A stretch of DNA of 60,012 bases, from positions 1-60,012 of the forward strand of contig AMYY01000021.1 of the NCBI GenBank assembly GCA_000335735.1, read 5' to 3'. Origin of the DNA: an alpha proteobacterium L41A. Lineage in GTDB: Bacteria > Pseudomonadota > Alphaproteobacteria > Caulobacterales > Caulobacteraceae. Positions 1 through 7,095 of this stretch are shown one piece after another. The notes under the pieces are model-generated. The model made no database searches. It was not told where the DNA came from and worked only from the letters and a program-made list of their open reading frames with translations. Positions within the stretch are counted from its first letter, which is position 1; every line of letters starts with the position of its first letter. The position numbers and the translations under genes are program-made.

Positions 1-480
1 CAGCGATTTCAACCGCTTGCCGATTTATGTCCCCCGTCTCCCGTCCACGGGGTCAAACGGCCCCATAATACATCCGTCTCGTCGCATGGAGGGCTCGCCT
101 GGCCTGCGACCTTGCGGCGGCGAGAGCGGAGGGAACGGGGGCGATGGTGAGATCCCATCGCGGCGCCGGGGCTGATCGGTCGGGGAATCGCCCCGGCGTC
201 CGCAGTCGCGTCGCAGGGTCGAGGGGGATACTCGGCCGCACCGGGAATCGGGGATCGCTGCTCCGACCCGCCCGTCGCAGGCTTATGGGGTTAGGCGATA
301 AGACCGCCACCGCTCGGCGCCCCGAGCTTGCAGGCCAACCCACCGCGCGGAGCGTCACACCCTTCGTCGAAACGGTAATCTCTAATCACACTCCGGGCGA
401 AGGCCCGGCGCTCCGCCCAGCCCTCCATCCCTCCGCCCGGTGAAAGGCAGGAGCGCCGAACCATGCCCGAATCCAAGTCC
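1..480. other. Intergenic stretch, no supported gene
   Basis: No convincing gene is visible in this first 480-base stretch. The open frames here on both strands have low-complexity, arginine- and proline-rich translations typical of GC-rich shadow frames and lack ribosome binding sites. A TATTAT hexamer on the minus strand near 66-73 could be the -10 of a promoter firing leftward out of the window, but I cannot place a -35 with confidence. A structured RNA cannot be excluded; I recognised no tmRNA, RNase P, SRP or 6S motif. Confidence 0.4.
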
Positions 481-1764
481 TCAGTTCGTCCGGCGGATCA
501 GTTCGTCCGCCAACGCCGGCGTCAGATAGCCGTCGGCGATCCTGTTGTTGGCGATCTGCCAGCGACGCAGGGCCGCGCGGGTGTTGGCGCCGATCACCCC
601 ATCGACGCCCTGGGTGTCGTAACCCAGTTGGGTCAGGGCGCGCTGCGCCCCGATACGCTGATCACGCGTCATCGACGGATCGTTGGGCCAGGCCTTTGTC
701 AGCCCCGGCTTGCCCATGATCCCGTCCGCCGTCAGACCGATCGCCAGGGCGTAGGACACCGAGTTGTTGTAGCGGCGGATCACATAGTGGTTCGGCAGGG
801 CCAGGAAGGCCGGACCATTCGCGCCCTGCGGCAGCAGGATGGTCGCTTCTTCCAGCGCCTCGGCGCCGTTCGGGGTGCCGCCCTGCGCCAGGCGCACGCC
901 CTTGGCCGCCCAATAGGCCCAATTGTGTTTCGGGCCTTCCGCCTCGGCATAGTCGAAGCCGGAGGGCAGGGTGACTTCATAGCCCCAGCCCTGACCGCGC
1001 TTCCACCCGGCCTGGGCCAGCAGGTTGGCGGCCGAAGCCAGGGCGTCGGCGTCGTCGCGCCAGATGTCGACCTTGCCGTCGCCGTCCTGGTCCACGCCCA
1101 GGCGCAGATAGTTGTCGGGCATGAACTGGGTCTGGCCCATGGCCCCGGCCCAGCTGCCCTTCAGGCCCGCGCGCTCGCGCCGACCGTCCACGACGATGTC
1201 CAGCGCGTCCTTCAGCTGCCCCTCGGCCCAATCGCGCCTGCGACCGTCATAGGCCAGCGTCGCCAGCGAGCGGATCACGTCATAGTCGCCTTGCACCTGC
1301 CCGAAGGCGCTCTCTTGGGCCCAGACGCCGACCAGGATCTCGCTGGGCACGCCGAATCGTTGAACCACCGACCACGGCACCCGATCGATGCGCTGTTTAG
1401 CCTGGGCGATTCGCACCGGGGTCACCGCATTCTGCACATAGGCTCCGGCGGGTTTGGAGAATTCAGGCTGGTTGCGATCCAGGCGGATCACCGTCGGATC
1501 GGGCGTCAGACCCTCCAGTTCCCGGGCGTAGTCCGCGCGGCGGGCGCCGCCCTTGCGCGCCAGGAAGCCCTGCTTCCAGCCCTCGAAACCCTGCTGGTCA
1601 TAGGCGGCCAACGGCGGCGTCTGGGGGGCAGGGGCCGGCGTCGTGACCAGCGCGCCCGCCTGAGGCTGAGGCTGGGGCGTCGGCAGGTTCACCTGCGGTT
1701 CGGGCAGCATGGGCGCGCAGGCCGAGACGCAGCCGATCAGGAGAAGGCGGTAGGAAAAGCGCAT
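481..1764 (-). CDS. Lytic murein transglycosylase B family, lipoprotein
   Basis: A periplasmic peptidoglycan-cleaving enzyme of the MltB type (SLT_2 domain followed by a C-terminal PG_binding_1 domain), 427 residues. The chosen ATG at 1764 gives MRFSYRLLLIGC, a short signal with an LIGC lipobox, so it is probably anchored to the outer membrane; a longer in-frame start at 1797 would bury the signal. The catalytic glutamate is expected in WAQESAFG, and GAMGQTQFMP is the typical substrate-groove segment. The last ~60 residues (QRALTQLGYDTQGVDGVIG) form the peptidoglycan-binding repeat. It stands alone, with the tRNA and rpmJ on the opposite strand upstream. Confidence 0.93.
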   Translation of the reverse strand: MRFSYRLLLIGCVSACAPMLPEPQVNLPTPQPQPQAGALVTTPAPAPQTPPLAAYDQQGFEGWKQGFLARKGGARRADYARELEGLTPDPTVIRLDRNQPEFSKPAGAYVQNAVTPVRIAQAKQRIDRVPWSVVQRFGVPSEILVGVWAQESAFGQVQGDYDVIRSLATLAYDGRRRDWAEGQLKDALDIVVDGRRERAGLKGSWAGAMGQTQFMPDNYLRLGVDQDGDGKVDIWRDDADALASAANLLAQAGWKRGQGWGYEVTLPSGFDYAEAEGPKHNWAYWAAKGVRLAQGGTPNGAEALEEATILLPQGANGPAFLALPNHYVIRRYNNSVSYALAIGLTADGIMGKPGLTKAWPNDPSMTRDQRIGAQRALTQLGYDTQGVDGVIGANTRAALRRWQIANNRIADGYLTPALADELIRRTN

Positions 1765-1956
1765 GAGATTCAAACTAGAGCCCCCTGGGTCAGACACGAA
1801 ATGACATCCGCGCGAACGGTCATTTCGACGCCCTAAAGCGCGTGCCGCGCGAATGCGTTGCCTCGCTGTTCCCTGCTCGGATGTAAGGCGCGCCGTTAAC
1901 CACCTTTGTATTGGACGCCTTATGCGTGTGTGTCGTAATGACGCACCAGCTCTGAC

Positions 1957-2033
1957 GGCCTGATGGCGGAGCGGCGACGCGGCGGGCGTGCAACCCCGTA
2001 AACCCTCCGTTCGACTCGGAGGTCAGGCCTCCA
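1957..2033 (+). tRNA. tRNA-Cys-like gene (anticodon GCA), non-canonical fold
   Basis: Read by eye as a 77-nt tRNA with encoded CCA. The acceptor strands GGCCTGA (1957-1963) and TCAGGCC (2023-2029) pair perfectly, followed by discriminator T2030 and CCA. The D arm is GCG/CGC around a loop with A14, GG and A21. The anticodon stem GCGGG/CCCGT (1982-1986, 1995-1999) holds GCA at 1990-1992 with T at 1989. The T loop TTCGACT is canonical. Two features are odd: the T stem is 6 bp (or the acceptor 8 bp through T1964-G2022), giving a 13-bp rather than 12-bp helix, and the anticodon loop is eight bases (CGTGCAAC). U73 and GCA are known cysteine identity elements. A T6 run at 2037-2042 follows. It could be the main tRNA-Cys, a variant copy, or a decayed one. 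Confidence 0.72.
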
Positions 2034-2044
2034 TAGTTTTTTGT

Positions 2045-2076
2045 CGTGCTATCGCGCTTTGCGCTACTTGAGCACG
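2045..2076 (+). repeat. 32-nt hairpin repeat, left copy (upstream of rpmJ)
   Basis: Outer stem CGTGCT/AGCACG, then ATC, an inner stem GCGC-TTT-GCGC, then TACTTG. The same architecture occurs in reverse orientation at 2407-2438, with different but still complementary stem bases. It begins directly after the tRNA T-tract and may form part of the rpmJ leader or act as a REP-type element. Confidence 0.6.
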
Positions 2077-2235
2077 AGAGGCCGGTGCGTCCGTCTGGCA
2101 GACGGGGACTGGGTTTTCTGCGGTTTCGGCCTTTGGCGGCTTGACCTTCCGAACCCCTCTCTCTATACGACCGCCTCCGCCGCGATCCGACCGGGTCAGC
2201 GGCTTTCTTATTGGTTTCTTTCAGGACGTCCGACC

Positions 2236-2361
2236 ATGAAGGTCCGTAGCTCGCTCAAGTCGCTGAAGACCCGCCACCGCGACTGCAAGGTCGTGCGTCG
2301 CAAGGGCGTCGTCTTCGTCATCAACAAGACCGACCCGCGCTTCAAGGCGAAGCAGGGCTAA
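2236..2361 (+). CDS. rpmJ: 50S ribosomal protein L36, zinc-free type
   Basis: A 41-residue basic protein of the large ribosomal subunit, full length for the longer L36 variant. It begins [17 protein letters not shown] and ends RFKAKQG. Canonical L36 carries a three-cysteine, one-histidine zinc ribbon; here only one cysteine (C17) is present, so it is the zinc-independent (C-minus) form. The ATG follows a leader of about 190 bases after the upstream tRNA. A hairpin with a T5 tail at 2460-2488 probably ends the transcript. Confidence 0.95.
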   Translation: MKVRSSLKSLKTRHRDCKVVRRKGVVFVINKTDPRFKAKQG

Positions 2362-2406
2362 GCAGCGTTCGCTGCGCGTTGCTTCGGCTGCGTGAGCACG
2401 CTGGGT

Positions 2407-2438
2407 CGCGCTCAAGCAGCCCGAAGGGCGATAGCGCG
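2407..2438 (-). repeat. 32-nt hairpin repeat, right copy (downstream of rpmJ)
   Basis: On the minus strand it reads outer stem CGCGCT/AGCGCG, ATC, inner stem GCCC-TTC-GGGC, then TGCTTG. Against the left copy (2045-2076) the ATC spacer and most of the TRCTTG spacer are kept, while stem bases differ in a compensatory way. The two copies are inverted around rpmJ. Confidence 0.6.
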
Positions 2439-2459
2439 CTTGAAAGATGACGATCCACA

Positions 2460-2488
2460 GGCTGCGGATTTCTGTCCGCGGCCTTTTT
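2460..2488 (+). terminator. Rho-independent terminator after rpmJ
   Basis: GGCTGCGGA pairs with TCCGCGGCC (one G-T pair) and is followed by TTTTT at 2484-2488. It lies 100 bases after the rpmJ stop and before gapR, separating the two transcripts. Confidence 0.75.
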
Positions 2489-2556
2489 CGTGTTCGCGGT
2501 TGTCGCGCGCCTGTCCGCAGGGTTAGCGTCCGCGCCTGATTTCTGGAGTATTCCCC

Positions 2557-2832
2557 ATGGCTGACGACGCCTCGTTCGACGGTGGTTCCGACGTTCTCAC
2601 CGCCACGGCGCAAGGCCGCCTTCGCACCATCATCGAGCGCCTGGAGCGCCTCGAAGAGGACAAGCAGGCCGTCATGACCGACATGAAAGAGGTCTTCGCC
2701 GAGGCCAAGGGCGAGGGCTACGACGTCAAGATCCTGCGCAAGGTCATCCGCATCAGAAAGCAGGACAAGGCCAAGCGTCAGGAAGAGGACGCCATCCTGG
2801 ACCTCTATCTGTCGGCGCTCGGCGAGATCTGA
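2557..2832 (+). CDS. gapR: DUF2312 nucleoid-associated protein GapR
   Basis: A 91-residue DNA-binding protein of the DUF2312 family. In Caulobacter crescentus GapR is an essential chromosome-structuring protein that binds AT-rich, overtwisted DNA ahead of replication and transcription forks. The sequence is mostly helical and charged; the C-terminal half KVIRIRKQDKAKRQEEDAIL is the family hallmark, and the N-terminal ~50 residues form a long helix (ERLERLEEDKQAVMTDMKEV) used for dimerisation. The ATG is preceded by a CTGGAG ribosome site at 2543-2548. The next gene begins 12 bases after the stop and is probably cotranscribed. Confidence 0.96.
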   Translation: MADDASFDGGSDVLTATAQGRLRTIIERLERLEEDKQAVMTDMKEVFAEAKGEGYDVKILRKVIRIRKQDKAKRQEEDAILDLYLSALGEI

Positions 2833-2844
2833 GGCTGACCCGGC

Positions 2845-3225
2845 TTGAAGCGCACCCCCTTCAAGCCAGGAGGCGGGCTGTCGCGATCAGGCGGCCCGAA
2901 GGGCGATGGCGCCAACAAGAAGCCGCTGCCCAGCCCCTTCGAGATGCAGCGCGAGGCGGCTAAACGCGCTGCGTTGAATGCCTTGAAACGCGCTCGGCGC
3001 GCGGCGGACAAGGCGGGCGTTTCCCTGTCCGAATGGGAAGGCGAGTTCATCGATTCGGTCAGCGAGCGCGTGAAGACCCACGGCCGCGCCTTCGCCGACC
3101 CCGAAAAGGGCGCGCCCGGGCAAGCGCTGTCGGCCATGCAGGGCCGAAAGCTGAAAGAGATCACCGCCAAGGCTAATGGCGAAGAGCCGAAACGGCGGTG
3201 GGGCAGGAAGCCAAAAGAGCCATAA
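2845..3225 (+). CDS. Hypothetical basic protein downstream of gapR
   Basis: A 126-residue lysine- and arginine-rich protein of unknown function, starting at TTG 2845 (KRTPFKPGGGLSRSGG). The middle (KRAALNALKRARRAADKAG) is predicted helical and strongly basic; the C terminus ends RRWGRKPKEP. No signal or membrane segment is visible. It follows gapR by 12 bases and likely shares its mRNA, so a nucleic-acid role is possible but unproven. Bases 2884-2915 within it resemble the inner part of the hairpin repeat seen around rpmJ. The start is uncertain: there is no strong Shine-Dalgarno. Confidence 0.6.
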   Translation: MKRTPFKPGGGLSRSGGPKGDGANKKPLPSPFEMQREAAKRAALNALKRARRAADKAGVSLSEWEGEFIDSVSERVKTHGRAFADPEKGAPGQALSAMQGRKLKEITAKANGEEPKRRWGRKPKEP

Positions 3226-3230
3226 CCGCT

Positions 3231-3258
3231 CGTCATCCTCGGGCTTGACCCGAGGATC
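3231..3258 (+). repeat. 28-bp palindromic repeat, left flank of GIY-YIG gene
   Basis: Contains the hairpin ATCCTCGGG-CTTGA-CCCGAGGAT (3235-3257). It is the exact reverse complement of 3591-3618, so the two form a perfect 28-bp inverted pair around the GIY-YIG gene. Confidence 0.85.
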
Positions 3259-3281
3259 GGCCTATCCACAACTCAGCGTTT

Positions 3282-3668
3282 ATGAGCGAGCGCCGCCCTT
3301 TCATCGCGACCTATATCCAAGCCAGCCGACCGCACGGTGTCATTTACATCGGAATGACGTCGAATCTCTATGAACGCGGCCATCAGCACAGGACCGGGGC
3401 TTTCGAAGGTTTCTCCAGTCGTTACGGGTGCGGAATGTTGGTCTGGTACGAGCAGTTCGAACTGGTCACGAACGCAATCCGGCGGGAGAAGGCGCTGAAA
3501 CGCTGGAATCGCGTCTGGAAGCTGGAGCTGATCGAACGGACGAACCCCGAATGGGTCGATCTCTACCCAAGTCTATGCGGCTGGGCGCCTGATCCTCGGG
3601 TCAAGCCCGAGGATGACGGAGAGGGAAGTGTGGCGGCGTTTCTGAAGAGGCTGGAATCAGAAGCGTAA
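3282..3668 (+). CDS. GIY-YIG family nuclease, flanked by inverted palindromes
   Basis: A 128-residue single-domain GIY-YIG endonuclease-like protein of the short UvrC-N-terminal type. The signature reads ATYIQA...GVIYIGMT near residues 9-27, the conserved arginine is in LYERGHQHR (~31), the metal-binding glutamate in RREKALKRW (~70), and the late asparagine in ERTNPEW. Residues ~103-113 (PDPRVKPEDDG) are encoded by the right-hand palindrome 3591-3618, so the repeat has become the C-terminal coding sequence. The gene is visibly less GC-biased at third positions than its neighbours. This suggests horizontal origin. It may be a solitary homing-type or REP-associated nuclease; its function is not known. 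Confidence 0.85.
   Translation: MSERRPFIATYIQASRPHGVIYIGMTSNLYERGHQHRTGAFEGFSSRYGCGMLVWYEQFELVTNAIRREKALKRWNRVWKLELIERTNPEWVDLYPSLCGWAPDPRVKPEDDGEGSVAAFLKRLESEA
3591..3618 (-). repeat. 28-bp palindromic repeat, right flank, inside the GIY-YIG CDS
   Basis: Hairpin arms at 3592-3600 and 3606-3614 with loop TCAAG. It is an exact inverted copy of 3231-3258 and is translated as the C-terminal part of the nuclease. Confidence 0.85.
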
Positions 3669-3671
3669 CCC

Positions 3672-5123
3672 TCAACCCGCTTCCTTGAGCTGGCCTTCCA
3701 GGCCCTGTTCTCTGACCTTGCGATACAGGGTCGAGCGGCCGATGCCGAGGCGGCGGGCGATCTCGCTCATGTGGCCGGCATAAACCTCGATAGCGTGCTG
3801 GATCAGGTCGCGTTCGATGTCTTCCAGCGTGCGCAGATGGCCGCGCTCGTCCAGGATGCGGATCGGCTGATCGACCAGAGCGGCCGCGTCGGTCTGGGCG
3901 CCGGCGGCTGTGGCGGCCTGCAGGGGCTGGGCGTCGGGCATGGGTGCGGCGACGCCTGAAATTGCAGGGAAATCGTGCGGCTGAAGGAAGGGCGCATCGG
4001 CCAGGACGATGGCGCGGAACACCGCATTTTCCAGCTGCCGCACGTTTCCGGGCCAGTCGAACCCTTGCAGCAGGGCCAACGTTTCGGGCGCGCATCCGGC
4101 GATCCGCTTGCCCTCCTCGGCGTTGAACCGGGCTATGAAGTGATCGACCAGGGGCGCGATGTCCTCGCGCCGGTCACGCAGGGACGGGGCCTCGATCGGG
4201 AAGACGTTCAGGCGATAGAACAAGTCCTCGCGGAAGGCGCCGTCCTTGACCTGCTGGGCCGGGTCGCGATTGGTCGCCGAGACGATGCGCACGTCGATCT
4301 TCACCGGGCGTTTGCCGCCGACGGGATCAATCTCGCCTTCTTGCAGCGCGCGCAGCAGCTTGACCTGCATGTCCAGCGGCAGTTCGCCGATTTCGTCCAG
4401 GAACAGGGTGCCGCCGTCCGCCTCGCGGAACTTGCCAAGCGTCTTGTCCACGGCGCCGGTGAAGGCGCCCTTCTCATGCCCGAACAGGATGGACTCGATC
4501 AGATTGGCGGGCAGGGCGCCGCAATTGACGGCGACGAAGGGTTTGCCGGCCCTGTCGCTGGCGCCGTGCAGGGCGCGGGCGATGACCTCCTTGCCGACGC
4601 CGCTTTCGCCGGTGATCAGGACGGGGATCGAGGATTTGGCGGCCCGGGCGCCAAACGCCTTGACCATACGCATCGGCGGGCTGTCGCCCACGATGTCGTC
4701 GAAACTGGTGCGGCCCTGAACGCGCTTGGTCAGGCGCCCGACCTCGGCGGTCAGGCGCTTCATCTGCATGGCGTTGCGCACGCCGACCAGCAGGCGTTCC
4801 GGGCCCACCGGCTTGACGAAGAAGTCCTGGGCGCCGGCCTGCATGGCCTTGACCACCATGTCGATGCCGCCGTTGGCCGTCAGGACGATCACCGGCTCAT
4901 TGATCCCGGCGCTACGCAGTTCGGCCAGGCATTCCAGCCCGGACATCTCGGGCATCACCATGTCCAGCAGGATCAGGTCGGCGCCGCCGCCGCGCGTCAT
5001 CCGGTCGATGGCCTCGCCGCCGCTGGCGGCATGGACCACGGCGTTGCCGTCCCGCTCCAGCACGGCCTGGATCAGCCGGCGCTGGGTCGGATCGTCGTCA
5101 ACGACCAGGATGGTCTTGGCCAT
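3672..5123 (-). CDS. tacA: Sigma-54-dependent response regulator, TacA-like
   Basis: An NtrC-family activator of 483 residues. The receiver domain (about 1-120) has the acidic pair D10-D11 and phospho-acceptor D54 in LLDMVMP. A central AAA+ domain (about 145-375) carries Walker A GESGVGKE, the sigma-54 contact loop GAFTGA and the arginine-finger region. The C terminus is a Fis-type helix-turn-helix (SEIARRLGIGRSTLYRKV). In Caulobacter, TacA is the output of the ShkA-ShpA phosphorelay and drives stalk and polar development genes. Closeness to gapR and rpmJ also resembles Caulobacter gene order as I recall it. The start at 5123 (MAKTILVVDDD) begins at the domain edge; the longer frame start at 5156 is unlikely. 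Confidence 0.88.
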   Translation of the reverse strand: MAKTILVVDDDPTQRRLIQAVLERDGNAVVHAASGGEAIDRMTRGGGADLILLDMVMPEMSGLECLAELRSAGINEPVIVLTANGGIDMVVKAMQAGAQDFFVKPVGPERLLVGVRNAMQMKRLTAEVGRLTKRVQGRTSFDDIVGDSPPMRMVKAFGARAAKSSIPVLITGESGVGKEVIARALHGASDRAGKPFVAVNCGALPANLIESILFGHEKGAFTGAVDKTLGKFREADGGTLFLDEIGELPLDMQVKLLRALQEGEIDPVGGKRPVKIDVRIVSATNRDPAQQVKDGAFREDLFYRLNVFPIEAPSLRDRREDIAPLVDHFIARFNAEEGKRIAGCAPETLALLQGFDWPGNVRQLENAVFRAIVLADAPFLQPHDFPAISGVAAPMPDAQPLQAATAAGAQTDAAALVDQPIRILDERGHLRTLEDIERDLIQHAIEVYAGHMSEIARRLGIGRSTLYRKVREQGLEGQLKEAG

Positions 5124-5229
5124 GAAAATCCCTTGCACTGTCGCCCAACCCGTCACGGATGGATCGTTTCGGGACGATTCCTAGGGTCGCGAGGTGAAAA
5201 TCGGGTGACACGGCGTGGTGAGCGTCCCG

Positions 5230-6999
5230 TTAACGCGGCTCTGTCGCATCGCATCGCACCTCGGGGCTGGCGCGCAATCTCTGGCCGTCGACGACCAGGT
5301 CGGGCAGGGCCGCCGGCGCCGTCGCGACGCCCTTCGACAGGCCTTCGTTCATCCGCTCAGCGCTGCGCCCGCAGGTGAAGCCGTATCGACCCGTCACGCG
5401 CCACTGGCCCTGGGCGTCCTGATCGAAGGCGACGATTTCGCGAGCCGTAGCGACCAGCAGATCGGATCGTGCGTCGCCGTTCAGGTCCACTGATCGCACG
5501 ACGCAGGACGCTTCCGTATTGCAACTGAACAGCACATCGACCTGCGCGTCCAACTGATCGACGAAGCTGGCGGGCACGGATTGGCCATCGGCGGCCTTCA
5601 GGCGGATGGCGGCCTTGCGCGCTTGTCGTCCCTGCGCCGTATCACCTGACGGCCACGGGCGAGCCTGGGCGGCGCGCGCGTTTCGCGCGATGCGAGGATC
5701 GGTTGAGGCGGCCAGACGGCGCAGCGCCATCTCGCCGGCCTTGCCGCTCTCGAACCGCAGGAAGTCATAATCGAACGTGTCAGCGGACACCGCCCCACGC
5801 TGAAAGCGGGCGACCTGATCCTGCACCGAGAGGCGCGCGGGATCGGCCAACGGGCTAAACAGGGCCAGGATGACCAAGACCGACAGAACCGCCGCGGCGA
5901 CATTGGTCCGCTCCAGCGGCTTCATCCAGCCGCCCGGTTTCACGGCCGCCAGCAGATAGCCCGCGCCATAAACCGCGCCGACCAGGGTGCAGGCGGCGGC
6001 GATGATCCGATCAGGCGTCAGGCCGTGCTGGCCGATCCGCAAGGCTAGGCCCCAGGCGGCCAGAACGATCAGCGGCGCGATCAGGACGGACGCCGCCCGC
6101 ACGCCGTATCGCAGAACGACCGGCGGCAGATTGTCGGCGCGCCCGTCCTGATAGGCCGTGTTGATCAGCACGATCAGGGCGGCGGCGGCCGACAACACCA
6201 GCGCCGTCGCGCTGCGCGTCTCCCACAGGCCGTCCAATCCGGTGAAGGGCAGGGCGAGAAGGAAGCCGCCGACCAGGACCGTGATCACCAGGAGCAGCCA
6301 GGACAGCAGCATCAGGGCCAGGGTCCGCACGCCCCGGATCAGGCCGTCGCGCACGTCGGTCAGCTGGACGGCGGTGGCGAAGACCAGGGCCGTGACCGGA
6401 ATGGCGAACCACGCCTCGCTGAGCAGGTGCTGCAGAAAGCCGAGGCCGATCATCTTGAACAGCGCCGCGCCCAGATGCAGCAGGATCCAGAAGGCGCCGG
6501 TGAAGCCCAGCGACAGGGCCAGCTGCACCCCCGCCTTCCAGGCGATGTCGAAATAGTCGGGATAGTCGACGATCCAGCGTCGTTCGCGGATCGCGGGCAC
6601 GATCAGGTGGTGGGCGATGAACAGGGCCGCCGCGCCGAAGGCCAGCACGGGGAAACTCAGAAAAGGCGGCTCCTCATGCGGCTTCAGCACCTGGCGGGCC
6701 ACATCGTGGGCGCCCAACAGGGCCAGCACGCCGGCCGCGGCCGCCGCCCAAAGGATCAGGGCCAGCGGCTTGACCCGGCCCGCGCCGGCGAGAACCACCA
6801 CCGGCACGTAGCCGACCGCCAGGGCCAGGGCGCCGAACACCACCGGCTGGGTTTCGGGCCAGAGGCGGCTGTCGGCCGCCAGATACAGCAAATAGAGCGC
6901 CAGCCCCTGAACCAGACCCGTCGCCAGGCGAATCGCAAACAGGGCCGAGGGCGCGCCAAGGCCCGTCCGGCCTGTGTCATGTTGCAGGGTTTCGGTCAT
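5230..6999 (-). CDS. DUF4153 multi-spanning membrane protein
   Basis: A 589-residue inner-membrane protein. Residues ~20-400 contain about ten to twelve hydrophobic helices, with the DUF4153 pattern between (WIVDYPDYFDIAWKAG, then LPFTGLDGLWET). The C-terminal ~180 residues are soluble: a segment on residue renumbering (TDPRIARNARAAQARPW) and a repeat-like stretch (RSVDLNGDARSDLLVATARE) resembling an FG-GAP-type or calcium-binding loop. Molecular function is unknown for the family. It is divergent from pepF and upstream of tacA by about 106 bases. Confidence 0.85.
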   Translation of the reverse strand: MTETLQHDTGRTGLGAPSALFAIRLATGLVQGLALYLLYLAADSRLWPETQPVVFGALALAVGYVPVVVLAGAGRVKPLALILWAAAAAGVLALLGAHDVARQVLKPHEEPPFLSFPVLAFGAAALFIAHHLIVPAIRERRWIVDYPDYFDIAWKAGVQLALSLGFTGAFWILLHLGAALFKMIGLGFLQHLLSEAWFAIPVTALVFATAVQLTDVRDGLIRGVRTLALMLLSWLLLVITVLVGGFLLALPFTGLDGLWETRSATALVLSAAAALIVLINTAYQDGRADNLPPVVLRYGVRAASVLIAPLIVLAAWGLALRIGQHGLTPDRIIAAACTLVGAVYGAGYLLAAVKPGGWMKPLERTNVAAAVLSVLVILALFSPLADPARLSVQDQVARFQRGAVSADTFDYDFLRFESGKAGEMALRRLAASTDPRIARNARAAQARPWPSGDTAQGRQARKAAIRLKAADGQSVPASFVDQLDAQVDVLFSCNTEASCVVRSVDLNGDARSDLLVATAREIVAFDQDAQGQWRVTGRYGFTCGRSAERMNEGLSKGVATAPAALPDLVVDGQRLRASPEVRCDATEPR

Positions 7000-7095
7000 T
7001 CACGCGTCTCCGAAAGGCAGGATTGCACGGGCCGTGACGTCGAGAAAGCGTAAGGGACGGTTGCGGCCGTCGCCGCGCATCCCCAGAACAGGGGC

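Noticed and set aside
463..1836. Long open frame antisense to the lytic transglycosylase
   Set aside because: Antisense shadow of a GC-rich gene; no ribosome site and low-complexity translation.
3975..5378. 467-residue open frame antisense to tacA
   Set aside because: Shadow frame of tacA; glutamine- and histidine-rich with no recognisable domain.
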